Part shown: piece after piece, positions 13,387 to 21,973 of the stretch
Layout of the letters: the number at the start of each line of letters is the position of its first letter
Position numbering within the stretch: the first letter of the stretch is position 1
Origin: a virus
Reading direction: 5' to 3' (one strand)
Length of the DNA: 29,684 bases
IMG/VR virus record: IMGVR_UViG_3300027834_000278
Coordinates: 1-29,684 of that record
The notes under the pieces: generated by a model
What the model saw: only the letters and a program-made list of their open reading frames with translations
Told to the model about the DNA's origin: nothing
The model's database searches: none
Translations under genes and position numbers: made by a program

Positions 13387-13414
13387 GGTGGGAAGGGGTA
13401 ATACTTAACCCACC
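13387..13414 (+). promoter_or_regulatory. Stem-loop after the structural gene
   Basis: GGTGGG (13387-13392) pairs with CCCACC (13409-13414); an inner GGGT/ACCC pairing is an alternative. No proper T-run (only ATTTTC). Like the hairpin after the capsid gene, it could set mRNA levels or stability. Confidence 0.5.
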
Positions 13415-13428
13415 ATTTTCAATTAATT

Positions 13429-13932
13429 ATGATACACGAAATAATAAATCTTCCAGACCATAAGCTGAAAAATCATATTGATTTATTGGCGATAGACTAC
13501 AAAGAAAAAACTGGAAGAACTGTCTGCAAAAGTTGCCCTAGTGACCTTCAGCAGATGGTATTGACACTAAAGAAAATATATAATATGACACAATTTGAAT
13601 TGAAGAAACCATTTGTAATTTATAAACTTCAAAAGCATAATCCCCAAACCATTAGTAATGATAAAATGACTGATGAATTGGCTATTGCATTTTTAAAGAT
13701 TAATCCAAATAGAATTGAATTGTTTGGAAAATATCCTGAGAATTGGAAAGAACTTATTGGTGATGAATTTAATGTTTCAACCGAAAAGAAACCTTGTAGT
13801 GATTGCAAGAAAAAATCTAAGCTTTTAAATACTAATATGAATGATTTAAGGGAGCAATACCCATCAATAAAGGCAACTTCTAAAGCAGATTTTGTTGACC
13901 AGATATTAACCCTTAATAATGAAAATTTATAA
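13429..13932 (+). CDS. Hypothetical virion-region protein with CxxC pairs and SAP/HeH-like end
   Basis: A 167-aa protein just upstream of the portal. Two CxxC pairs (CKSC near residue 38, CSDC near 123) could bind a zinc ion. The C-terminal 35 residues (LNDLREQYPSIKATSKADFVDQIL-like pattern) resemble a helix-extended-helix SAP/HeH motif common in phage head genes. Its stop lies 14 bp inside the portal gene. Possibly a head-tail adaptor or minor head component; I do not recognise the family as a whole. Confidence 0.5.
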   Translation: MIHEIINLPDHKLKNHIDLLAIDYKEKTGRTVCKSCPSDLQQMVLTLKKIYNMTQFELKKPFVIYKLQKHNPQTISNDKMTDELAIAFLKINPNRIELFGKYPENWKELIGDEFNVSTEKKPCSDCKKKSKLLNTNMNDLREQYPSIKATSKADFVDQILTLNNENL

Positions 13933-15043
13933 TGATGTTAGACATACCATACTTGACGTTAAAATCGATAAACGTACTGAAGTTTATAATTGGGGGCTTG
14001 ATAACAAATTTCCGAGCCTTATTGAAACACTTATCAATTTAAGTGTCACTTCATCAACTTGTATTCAGAAAGTAAGTAAAGCAGTATACGGTAAGAGTTT
14101 CGGAGATATTGGGAAGGTAATTGTAAATTCTGATGGTCAAACATTGAATGAAGTTTTACGTATTGCTTCAAGAGAATACTCTAAGCACAACAACCTTTTT
14201 ATTCACATAGGTTACAATGCACTTTTAGAAATTAAATCTATTAAAGTTATTCCCTGTAAATCTGTTAGAATTGGTAAACAAGATGATTTAGGATATAGCG
14301 GAAAATATATCGTTGCAGATTGGGAAGATAGACCAAAACCAGAAGAATTCAGAATTTATGACCGTTACAGCCCAATTCAAACAGTTATACAATCTCAAAT
14401 TGAAAAAGCAGGTAGCATTACAAGTTACAAAGGTCAAATCTTACATCTTCAAAAAGACACTAATAGTATTTATTCACTACCAGATTTGAACCCTGTTATG
14501 AGTGAAGCGTTATTGGAACATAATTCACAACTTTTTAGGTCAAATTCTAGCGAAAGAGGTTTCACAAATACTAAGCTTTTAACTATTAAACCATTTTCGA
14601 GCGATGATGAAAGAAGGCAATTTCATAATAAGTTGAACGAACTACAAGGTACAAAGAACAGTGGTTCCGTACTTCTTATGGAAAGTACAAATGTTTCTGA
14701 CAATTTAGATAATGAAATAAAATTATCTGATTTAACAAGTGAATACAATGATGAACTATTTGCTTATTCAGATAGCCAAGCCGAAAAGAATATCTGCAAG
14801 GCATTTGGGGTGCCTGTGGTGCTTGTTGATAGTTCAAATGATGGATTATTTGGAAATAGTGGTGAAATGCTTCTAGAAGCTAAAAAACAACTGTATGAAA
14901 GCAGGGAAGAAGAACGAGATATGATTGAAGAAATGTTTCAAAAATTACTATCCAATTTTCATAAACCAATTGAAGGTGAGTTAAAAATTATTTCACCATT
15001 TCAAGAGCAAATAACATCACCGGAACAAACAATTTCAGAATGA
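13919..15043 (+). CDS. Portal protein
   Basis: A 374-aa protein with portal features: an N-terminal wing start (VYNWGLDNKFPSLIETL), a central GQILHLQKD / NSIYSLPDLNPVMSEALLEHNSQLFRS segment, and the strongly portal-like C-terminal helices (AEKNICKAFGVPVVLV, LFGNSGEMLLEAKKQLYE). It is somewhat shorter than typical 400-500-aa siphovirus portals. The portal forms the dodecameric DNA entry ring and docks the terminase. It overlaps its upstream neighbour by 14 bp and its downstream neighbour by 4 bp (ATGA), so it is translated in a coupled series. Confidence 0.8.
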   Translation: MKIYNDVRHTILDVKIDKRTEVYNWGLDNKFPSLIETLINLSVTSSTCIQKVSKAVYGKSFGDIGKVIVNSDGQTLNEVLRIASREYSKHNNLFIHIGYNALLEIKSIKVIPCKSVRIGKQDDLGYSGKYIVADWEDRPKPEEFRIYDRYSPIQTVIQSQIEKAGSITSYKGQILHLQKDTNSIYSLPDLNPVMSEALLEHNSQLFRSNSSERGFTNTKLLTIKPFSSDDERRQFHNKLNELQGTKNSGSVLLMESTNVSDNLDNEIKLSDLTSEYNDELFAYSDSQAEKNICKAFGVPVVLVDSSNDGLFGNSGEMLLEAKKQLYESREEERDMIEEMFQKLLSNFHKPIEGELKIISPFQEQITSPEQTISE

Positions 15044-15552
15044 ATTTAATACTAACACCTGAACAGTTTGCAACCTACCGTGACGTAGGTAGTAAGTTAG
15101 ATAAAGATAAAATTAATGAGTGCATCAAACTATCACAAAATATAGATTTATATGATGTATTAGGTGATTTCTTATTTGAAGTGATTGAGAATTCAGAAGA
15201 AACAGATTTTAATGATTTAATGAGTGGTTCAACCTTCACAATAGATAACCAAGACTATCATCAAGAGGGTATAAGAAGCGTTTTAAGCGACCTTGTTTAT
15301 TCAAGGTATGTCTATCTAGTTAATACCAATTTTACACCATTTGGAGCAACACAAAAATTTGGTCAAGACAGTTCACCAGTTGATAGGAACCTATTAAAAG
15401 ATATTTCAAAGCAAGCACAAATAGATGCTAGTATAAAGTTTCAAATGGTAGACAAATTTTTGAAATCAAACAGAACCCAATTCCCTAGATATAAACAGGG
15501 AAACAACCCAAACATCAACACAAATTCACAAAGATTTTCTGTGATAAAATAA
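15040..15552 (+). CDS. Head-tail connector protein
   Basis: A 170-aa helical protein immediately after, and overlapping, the portal gene (ATGA). Its N-terminus (LTPEQFATYRDVGSKLDKDKINECIKLSQN) and internal SDLVYSRYVYL helix fit the short helical connector proteins (gp6-like / DUF6712-like) found after the portal in Bacteroidota phages. These form the ring below the portal. Recognition is by pattern and context. Confidence 0.55.
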   Translation: MNLILTPEQFATYRDVGSKLDKDKINECIKLSQNIDLYDVLGDFLFEVIENSEETDFNDLMSGSTFTIDNQDYHQEGIRSVLSDLVYSRYVYLVNTNFTPFGATQKFGQDSSPVDRNLLKDISKQAQIDASIKFQMVDKFLKSNRTQFPRYKQGNNPNINTNSQRFSVIK

Positions 15553-15577
15553 CAAAGAATACAACCCCAAATTTTAA

Positions 15578-16324
15578 ATGGATTACAATAGTTCAATCAT
15601 TGAAGTATTTAGAAAAATAACAAGAAAACAAGCATTCATAATTGCGATTCTAGCAAGCATATTTCTATTTGGATATTTCATAGCACCTACAGTTTTTGAT
15701 TACATAAATAAATCTGATGAGCGTAAGGAAAAAAGGATTGAACGAGAAATAGATGTGGAAAAGGAAGTTAATAGAAGGTTGGATTCCATTAACGATGAAA
15801 AAAAGAGAGTGGAAGCTGAATTATTCATTTTTAAAAACAACCAGATTGTTGATTTAATGGCTTATTTGGAAAGAAGAATTACTACTTCAACACATATAAC
15901 CATTTTTTCAATTCATAATGGTGGGGGAACACCTCGTACCGGTGGCGAAGCAAAAGTTTCAGTTCTATATACAACAGATAATATTAGGGGTGTTGACTTG
16001 AAGAAGGATTGGGAAAACAGAGAACTTTATGATGGAGTGGCTGATTATGCCTACGAAATGCTTAGAAGAAAGGGAAAACCATTCTATGTTAATGCTGTAA
16101 AAAAATATCCATCCATTTATGAAGGGAAAACTAAAATCTATATGAACTCCATTGGTACAAAATCAATGTATGGAATGTGGATTAAAACGGGAACCACAGC
16201 AACCTACTACATTTCAATGAGTTTTGATGAAGAATATGGTGTTGATATAGAAGGTGTTGAAAGGGTTTCAAATCTAATGGAAAACGCTAGAACTAGACTG
16301 ATTTCCCTATTAGATGTAAAATAA
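15578..16324 (+). CDS. Membrane-anchored protein with coiled coil and C-terminal sensor-like domain
   Basis: A 248-aa protein. One transmembrane helix at about 19-38 (AFIIAILASIFLFGYFIAP), a charged coiled coil at 45-85, and a globular domain at 86-248 (STHITIFSIHNGGGTPRTGGEAKVSVLY...) whose strand/helix order recalls GAF-like sensory folds. It lies in the virion operon between connector and tail fibre, an odd place for an anchored protein. It may be a lysis accessory, an inner-membrane injection factor or a moron. No holin motif is present; function is unknown. Confidence 0.6.
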   Translation: MDYNSSIIEVFRKITRKQAFIIAILASIFLFGYFIAPTVFDYINKSDERKEKRIEREIDVEKEVNRRLDSINDEKKRVEAELFIFKNNQIVDLMAYLERRITTSTHITIFSIHNGGGTPRTGGEAKVSVLYTTDNIRGVDLKKDWENRELYDGVADYAYEMLRRKGKPFYVNAVKKYPSIYEGKTKIYMNSIGTKSMYGMWIKTGTTATYYISMSFDEEYGVDIEGVERVSNLMENARTRLISLLDVK

Positions 16325-16345
16325 CATAAGAATTAAAGAATATGA

Positions 16346-18808
16346 ATGGCAGTAATAATAAATTCAACAGGTGACAACACTTTCAGCCTAAATAATACAA
16401 CCTATGCAAAGATTTTTCAACCCTTAAAATTGGGATTGGAAAATATTGCTATTTATAACAAATATGACACCAAACAACAAATTTTAGGTAGTACTAGATA
16501 TGATGAAGTTTCATTAAATGGTCAAACCTACAATAATCAAGATGAACTTTTAACAGCATTGGTAAATTCAATTACTAATCCAGATTTACCTGCAATAATA
16601 GATGATGTTTTAAGCCAATTGGAAGGATTACAAAGCGGTTTCCAAGGGGCAATTGATAGTACTGATACTTTACCAAGCGATGGGTATTATTTAGCATCAG
16701 CAAATGGTACATATAGTAATGCAGGTGGAATTGTAGTAAACTTAAATAACGGTATTCATTATATCACAAAACAGAATGGTTCTTTTGATTTAGTTGTTGT
16801 TCCAATCTCTATTCAAACTACAGATAATATTATAAAGGATAGTACGAGACTAATTGAATCTGGTGGGTTATACAAGTTTAAAAAGGATTTTGATTTATTG
16901 AATAAAGTTGGAAAAAACTTATTTGATAAGGAATTTATTATCGATGGAAAGGGACTTTCAAATGATGGTACATTTTTTAGTAATGCTACAAGAAATGTAA
17001 CTGAAAGAATAATTGTTTCTGCAAATACGACTTATGCTTGTACCGATGTTAGGAAAGTAAGTTTTTATGATTTCTTGGGTGTACACTTAGAGCATTTTAG
17101 CCCTGCATCAGTTATAACTAGTCCTGCTAATTCTGTATATGCAGTCCTAAGTGTAGATGATTCTAATTTAGATTCAGCACAATTTGAAGTTGGTAGTGGT
17201 ACCACAACTTATGAACCATATAAAAGAGAATTAAAAGCAAATACAGTTAATGCTGAAAGTTTGAATGACTTATCAGTAAATACTGAAGCAATCAATAAGG
17301 ATGCAGTACAACCTTGGCAATTCAAGGATGTTGGATTCTTAAATATGCACGATGGAACACTAATTAGTGGTACTTCTATAAACTTAAATGATGGTGTCAC
17401 ATTGTTAACTAATGCATCTTTAGATTGTACATATTTTATACCGTGTCAACCATTAACTGAATATTCCGCAGGGGAAATGAGCAGGGTATTATTCTATGAT
17501 GAAAATAGAAATTGGTTGTCTGTAGGTCAAAACCTAACTTTTACAACTCCTAGTAATTGCCACTGGTTGAGATTTAACCTTTCCGCAGCAGTAAGTTATA
17601 GATTCCAATTAAATGAAGGTAGCGTAGCAACAACACCATTTCCACAACCTTATAAATTCTTTTTCAAAAATCAATTTATAAATCAGACTAAGCAAGATTT
17701 AACTGAAATCACCAAAAGGAAATACAACCTTGTAGATGCTTATTATCATTGGTTGGATGGACAAAAATTTCCAGTTGCAATATTAGGTGATAGCACCACA
17801 AACGGTAATGATACAACTGACCATACATATAGACCTGCTGAACCAGAATATTATGATGATTTTTTAACCTCACCAAACAGTTACTGTTCAGTACTTCAAA
17901 ATTTATTACGTGAAGAAACTGGTAATGACATTTTAAGAATATACAACGCAGGTTTTAGTGGTAGAAATAGTGGTTGGGCGTTAACCAATATTGAAACAAT
18001 CTTTGGTGGTGATTATAGTGATGTTAAGATGGTTGGTATTAGTCACGGTATCAATGATAGGACTAACGATTACAAATTTATGTCTGAACTATTTTATGAT
18101 AGAATTGAAGGGATAATTAAATGGTGTCTTGATAATGATATTCAACCTTTTCTTATGACCTCACAACCAGTTATACAACCCTTTAATTCAGTTGCGGTTG
18201 GTAAAGATTCTGAACACGTTGTAACTGTCAGTAATAGAATTAAAAAAGAATTAGCTGATAAATGGGGGTTAGAATTAGTTGATGTTCACGATATGTCAAC
18301 CAATTTGATGTCTAATTCATTGATACCATTAAAAAATCAAATCTTCGGTCTAGGGGAAAATATTATTCATTTCGGTGATGCCGGACACAAATTCACAGCG
18401 GAGTTATTGTTTTCTCATTTCTGCCCTAGGGTTATATGGAGTGAAGGTGGTGAGATTTTAGATTTTTCCACACAGGGTATTAAGAGTACAGTTAGCTATT
18501 TGGATGTATCATTGTTGGACACATTCGATAATGGTTTTAAAATCAAAGCTAACTACATCAAGGATAATTCAGATGATGAATTGTTACAAGATTTTCTTGT
18601 ATTCAATACCTCAAAAAAACAATACAATCTAAACGCATTTGGTACAGGTAATTTGGAAGATGCCTATGTAAAGGTAAATGGTGTTGATAATACTATGACT
18701 TCTTTAAATACTTCAATGGGTGTTTTAGATATTGGTTTACACAAGTTGCAAGTATGGTCTGGACTTACAGATAAAGTGAAGTGGTTAGGTTTAAAATTGA
18801 CCGATTAA
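16346..18808 (+). CDS. Tail fibre/spike with SGNH (GDSL-like) hydrolase domain
   Basis: An 820-aa protein. The N-terminal ~110 residues look like a virion-attachment region, followed by beta-rich repeats including two similar carbohydrate-binding-like segments (about 180-295 and 325-430). Residues about 470-700 form an SGNH hydrolase: block I ILGDSTTNG with Ser483, GISHGINDR with Asn570, and DAGH with Asp678 and His681. The C-terminal ~120 residues are beta-rich. SGNH enzymes deacetylate surface glycans, so this is probably the receptor-binding and surface-modifying protein. An overlapping ATG four bases upstream (16342) is out of frame. Confidence 0.85.
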   Translation: MAVIINSTGDNTFSLNNTTYAKIFQPLKLGLENIAIYNKYDTKQQILGSTRYDEVSLNGQTYNNQDELLTALVNSITNPDLPAIIDDVLSQLEGLQSGFQGAIDSTDTLPSDGYYLASANGTYSNAGGIVVNLNNGIHYITKQNGSFDLVVVPISIQTTDNIIKDSTRLIESGGLYKFKKDFDLLNKVGKNLFDKEFIIDGKGLSNDGTFFSNATRNVTERIIVSANTTYACTDVRKVSFYDFLGVHLEHFSPASVITSPANSVYAVLSVDDSNLDSAQFEVGSGTTTYEPYKRELKANTVNAESLNDLSVNTEAINKDAVQPWQFKDVGFLNMHDGTLISGTSINLNDGVTLLTNASLDCTYFIPCQPLTEYSAGEMSRVLFYDENRNWLSVGQNLTFTTPSNCHWLRFNLSAAVSYRFQLNEGSVATTPFPQPYKFFFKNQFINQTKQDLTEITKRKYNLVDAYYHWLDGQKFPVAILGDSTTNGNDTTDHTYRPAEPEYYDDFLTSPNSYCSVLQNLLREETGNDILRIYNAGFSGRNSGWALTNIETIFGGDYSDVKMVGISHGINDRTNDYKFMSELFYDRIEGIIKWCLDNDIQPFLMTSQPVIQPFNSVAVGKDSEHVVTVSNRIKKELADKWGLELVDVHDMSTNLMSNSLIPLKNQIFGLGENIIHFGDAGHKFTAELLFSHFCPRVIWSEGGEILDFSTQGIKSTVSYLDVSLLDTFDNGFKIKANYIKDNSDDELLQDFLVFNTSKKQYNLNAFGTGNLEDAYVKVNGVDNTMTSLNTSMGVLDIGLHKLQVWSGLTDKVKWLGLKLTD

Positions 18809-18835
18809 TAACATTGAAGAAAAAGATTATGAGAA

Positions 18836-19282
18836 TTGAAAATTTCAAAAGAGGGTTTAGACCTAATTAAAAAATACGAAGGATTTAGAAACCATCCATA
18901 CTTATGTAGTGCTAATGTACCTACAATAGGTTACGGTAATACATACTACCCAAACGGAAATAAGGTCACACTAAATGACCCACCAATCACAAAACAAAGA
19001 GCAGAAGAACTACTATTGATTATTGTTGCATCCTTTGAAAAAGGTGTTAACAGATTGGTTAAATCTTCAATAAATCAAAATCAATTTGATGCATTGGTTT
19101 CATTCGCTTACAACTTAGGGGTAACAGCATTATCTACTTCAACTTTACTTAAAAAAGTAAATGTTAATCCAAATGACCCATCAATTAAAAATGAATTTAA
19201 AAAATGGGTTAATGCAGGTGGAAAAAGATTGAAGGGATTGGTGAGAAGAAGAAATGAAGAAGCTTTTCTTTATTTCAAATAA
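18836..19282 (+). CDS. GH24 lysozyme (phage endolysin)
   Basis: A 148-aa T4-type lysozyme of normal length. Catalytic Glu15 lies in KKYEGFRNHPY, with Thr30 and GYGNT following; NQNQFDALVSFAYNLG and RRRNEEAFL are family hallmarks. The E-x8-D-x5-T triad has Cys24 at the Asp position, a variant known in other phage lysozymes. No signal peptide or SAR anchor, so a holin should be needed, and none is certain here. The start is TTG at 18836; the ATG at 18829 is in another frame and opens only a short peptide. It lies between the fibre and terminase genes. Confidence 0.9.
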   Translation: MKISKEGLDLIKKYEGFRNHPYLCSANVPTIGYGNTYYPNGNKVTLNDPPITKQRAEELLLIIVASFEKGVNRLVKSSINQNQFDALVSFAYNLGVTALSTSTLLKKVNVNPNDPSIKNEFKKWVNAGGKRLKGLVRRRNEEAFLYFK

Positions 19283-19303
19283 CAGAGAATATTAACTAAA
19301 AAA

Positions 19304-19864
19304 GTGGCAAATAAAGAACCAAAATTTCAAAAAGGGGAAAAGGCAAAAGTTTTTATGTACAAGATGAAAGAAGTTCTTGAAGATGAGAATACAACATTAT
19401 TATCTGATAGAGATATTTTCTACCTAGTTAACTCTAAACTAACTCCAGAACTTAGAATCTCGATGAGTTACTTTGAGTTTCTTAAAAGTCCAAATCAATC
19501 AAACCCTAGAAGTATAAGTAGTAACCAATCTCTTTCAGATGAAGAAAAAGAAGAGTTTTTAAACATTCTAAATGTTGGTAGGGTATTACAAAAAATGAAT
19601 TTAACTGCTAAAGCTTTTGATGATGAAAAGAAAAACGCATATCCGTATTTGTGGGCTTTAGAAAGAAAAAATTCACACTTACAGTTAAAACAAAATCTGC
19701 AAATAGGGAACGGAAATATCACACTTCAAATTGAAGGTGCTGATGCAAAATTGATTGATGCAATAGACATCGATTATGATGAATTAGAAGAAGAAAAAGA
19801 ACAACTATTAATAACGAAAAAAGATAAAGATGATGGTATAAGTGAAGCTAACAACGGCATTTAA
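19304..19864 (+). CDS. Terminase small subunit (probable)
   Basis: A 186-aa helical, charged protein directly upstream of, and overlapping by 23 bp, the large terminase gene. It would recognise the packaging site. The N-terminal part (about 10-60) could be the DNA-binding helical domain; residues about 135-150 (NGNITLQIEGADAKLIDAIDIDYDEL) form a beta/acidic segment that may contact the large subunit. The start is GTG at 19304, supported by its leader, which matches that of the capsid gene (AATATTAACTAAAAAA before the start). No conserved signature; called by position. Confidence 0.6.
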   Translation: MANKEPKFQKGEKAKVFMYKMKEVLEDENTTLLSDRDIFYLVNSKLTPELRISMSYFEFLKSPNQSNPRSISSNQSLSDEEKEEFLNILNVGRVLQKMNLTAKAFDDEKKNAYPYLWALERKNSHLQLKQNLQIGNGNITLQIEGADAKLIDAIDIDYDELEEEKEQLLITKKDKDDGISEANNGI

Positions 19865-21017
19865 TAAGATTGCAAAATTAAAAGATAGAACTAGAATTGT
19901 TCAGGGTGCCGGGGGTTCTTCAAAAACCTATTCCATTCTACAATACTTAATAATTCTTTGTACTAAAGCGAAAAGACCATTAACAATATCAATTGTTTCA
20001 GAGTCATTCCCACACCTTAGAAGAGGTGTTGCAAAAGACTTAATAGATATTCTTCAAGATAATAACCTATATGATGAAAAACACCACAATAAAACAAACA
20101 ATAGTTACAAATTAAACGGCTGTACAATTGAATGGTTTGGTGTTGAAGATGGTGCAAAATTAAGAGGTGCTAGAAGGGATATATTATTTGTTAATGAAGC
20201 GAATAATATTAATAGGGAAGCATTCACACAGCTATCTATTAGAACAAAGGAATTTATATTTCTTGATTATAACCCTAGTCACTTAGGTTTCATTAGGGAA
20301 TATATAAAACCCGATAAATCCAACTTTGTAAAACTTACTTATTTGGATAATGAATTTTTATCTAAAGCTGTAATACAAGAATATCAAAATGCAATTATAA
20401 AGGCTCAAAATGGTAGTTCTTATTGGCAAAATTTTGTTGATGTATATGTGTATGGTGAAGAAGGGCAGGTAGAAGGTTGTATATATGATTATACAGTAAT
20501 TGATGAAATACCTGACAACTGCAAATATTTGGGAGCAGGTCTGGATTTTGGTTTTAATGACCCAAGTGCAATTTCCAAAATCTACCTAAGAGGTGAAAAA
20601 GATTTAATAATTGATGAATCACTTTACAAAAGTGGATTGTTAAATACCCAAATAGTAAAACACATTCTTCAGGATGTCGAATTAAGTCAAAATATAATTA
20701 TTGCTGATAGTGCCAGACCTGAAATTATTGCAGAATTAAGAAATAATAGAATACCTGCAAAAGCTGTAAAAAAAGGTGCAGGTTCAATTTTGGACGGTAT
20801 TTCAATTCTACAGGGTTACAATCTATTTGTTACCAAAAGAAGTGAAAATATTATTTCTGAATTGAATAATTACACTTGGGAGAAAGATAAAAATGGTGAA
20901 AAATTAAATACACCGATTGATAAACATAATCACGGCTTAGATGCTGTTAGATATTTTGCAATGGAAAGATTATCGAGTAGGAATAACAATTACAATAGTT
21001 TAAGATGGGTCAGCTAA
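19842..21017 (+). CDS. Terminase large subunit (PBSX-type)
   Basis: A 391-aa packaging ATPase-nuclease. Walker A-like GAGGSSKT at residues 22-29; Walker B DILFVNE at 113-119 with Glu119; motif III-like FLDYNPS at 140-146. The RNase-H-like nuclease has Asp235 in GLDFGFNDPSA, Asp289 in IIADSARPE and Asp367 in HGLDAVRYF. The start is GTG at 19842, inside the small-subunit gene, so it is translationally coupled; the Walker A motif 21 residues later agrees with it. Unusually, packaging genes lie 8 kb downstream of the capsid genes. Confidence 0.95.
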   Translation: MKLTTAFNKIAKLKDRTRIVQGAGGSSKTYSILQYLIILCTKAKRPLTISIVSESFPHLRRGVAKDLIDILQDNNLYDEKHHNKTNNSYKLNGCTIEWFGVEDGAKLRGARRDILFVNEANNINREAFTQLSIRTKEFIFLDYNPSHLGFIREYIKPDKSNFVKLTYLDNEFLSKAVIQEYQNAIIKAQNGSSYWQNFVDVYVYGEEGQVEGCIYDYTVIDEIPDNCKYLGAGLDFGFNDPSAISKIYLRGEKDLIIDESLYKSGLLNTQIVKHILQDVELSQNIIIADSARPEIIAELRNNRIPAKAVKKGAGSILDGISILQGYNLFVTKRSENIISELNNYTWEKDKNGEKLNTPIDKHNHGLDAVRYFAMERLSSRNNNYNSLRWVS

Positions 21018-21557
21018 ATGGAAACGATTAAGAATTATAGGTTAAAAGACTTTCTTACAAAAGACAGGGAATTGATTGCAGAGTATATGAATGTATTACA
21101 ATTCACAGCACCCGTCTTCACCAAAAAGAAAGTATTCCATTTAAAATTGAAACAAGTTGAATTCATCAAACAGAATTTAAACAGCAATGATGATAAAGCA
21201 ATAATAAAAATTATCTCAATTGTTCAGAAATGTAAAAAAAAGGAAATCTTAAAAATGCCAATTGTCAAGTTCTTTGGATTGTATAACAGCGTAAAAGAAC
21301 AGATTGAAAAAATATCTAATGCGGAACAAAATAGCTTAACAACAGAAATTACTAATATCAAATGGGAAGCTGTTAACGGAAGTGAGCGTATGCAAAAATA
21401 TGCGATTTACAACACTTTAGATGCACTAGCGGAAGGGGATATATTAAAATATAATAAAATAATGAATTTACCATATTCAGAGGTTTTTACGAAGCTTCTA
21501 ATGGAAAAGGAAAAGAAAGCACTTCAAGATGAAATGAATGCGATTAAAACAACTTAA
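21018..21557 (+). CDS. Hypothetical helical protein, 179 aa
   Basis: Begins on the base after the terminase stop. Almost entirely helical and Lys/Glu-rich (e.g. IKIISIVQKCKKKEILKMP; NKIMNLPYSEVFTKLLMEKEKK). The LPYSEVFTKLLM pattern near the C-terminus is reminiscent of tail-assembly chaperones, but I see no frameshift site with a second ORF. Position between terminase and neck genes suggests a virion assembly role. Family not recognised. Confidence 0.5.
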   Translation: METIKNYRLKDFLTKDRELIAEYMNVLQFTAPVFTKKKVFHLKLKQVEFIKQNLNSNDDKAIIKIISIVQKCKKKEILKMPIVKFFGLYNSVKEQIEKISNAEQNSLTTEITNIKWEAVNGSERMQKYAIYNTLDALAEGDILKYNKIMNLPYSEVFTKLLMEKEKKALQDEMNAIKTT

Positions 21558-21562
21558 AACGA

Positions 21563-21973
21563 ATGTACGATGTATTAAAAACCATAGCAACTATTAATAA
21601 TTGGGTATTCCAATACGCAAGAAAAGACTATGCAAATCTATTTGATGAAGCTGAACAAATTGGCGTACCTCATATTTTTTTAGACCCGGTTCAGATTGAT
21701 ACAGTTTTTGATGAATTTAATGAACCAATTTCAACTAGTTATGAAGGTTCTTTTATGTGCTTGGTGTCCAGTGATATTGATGAAGAAAACTATGATTACA
21801 AGTATCAAACCCATATCAAGCCATTAGCTACTACAGCCCTAAATAATATCAAGGATTATGTAAGATGTAATACAGATATAAGTATAACAAATTGGCGTGA
21901 AGTAGAAGTTATCAATGTATTCGATTATAACCTAGATGGGATTTTAGTAACCTACAAATTAGATGAACAGTAA
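21563..21973 (+). CDS. Probable neck/head-closure protein
   Basis: A 136-aa protein, MYDVLKTIATINNWVFQYARKDY..., with mixed strands and helices (STSYEGSFMCLVSSDIDEENYDYKYQTHIKPL). It lies immediately before a gp10-like gene, which it overlaps by 11 bp, the arrangement of stopper/tail-completion genes in siphoviruses. Assigned by size and position; no motif is decisive. Confidence 0.45.
   Translation: MYDVLKTIATINNWVFQYARKDYANLFDEAEQIGVPHIFLDPVQIDTVFDEFNEPISTSYEGSFMCLVSSDIDEENYDYKYQTHIKPLATTALNNIKDYVRCNTDISITNWREVEVINVFDYNLDGILVTYKLDEQ

Noticed and set aside
16346-18808. Diversity-generating retroelement acting on the tail fibre
   Set aside because: No reverse transcriptase and no template/variable repeat pair seen in the window.
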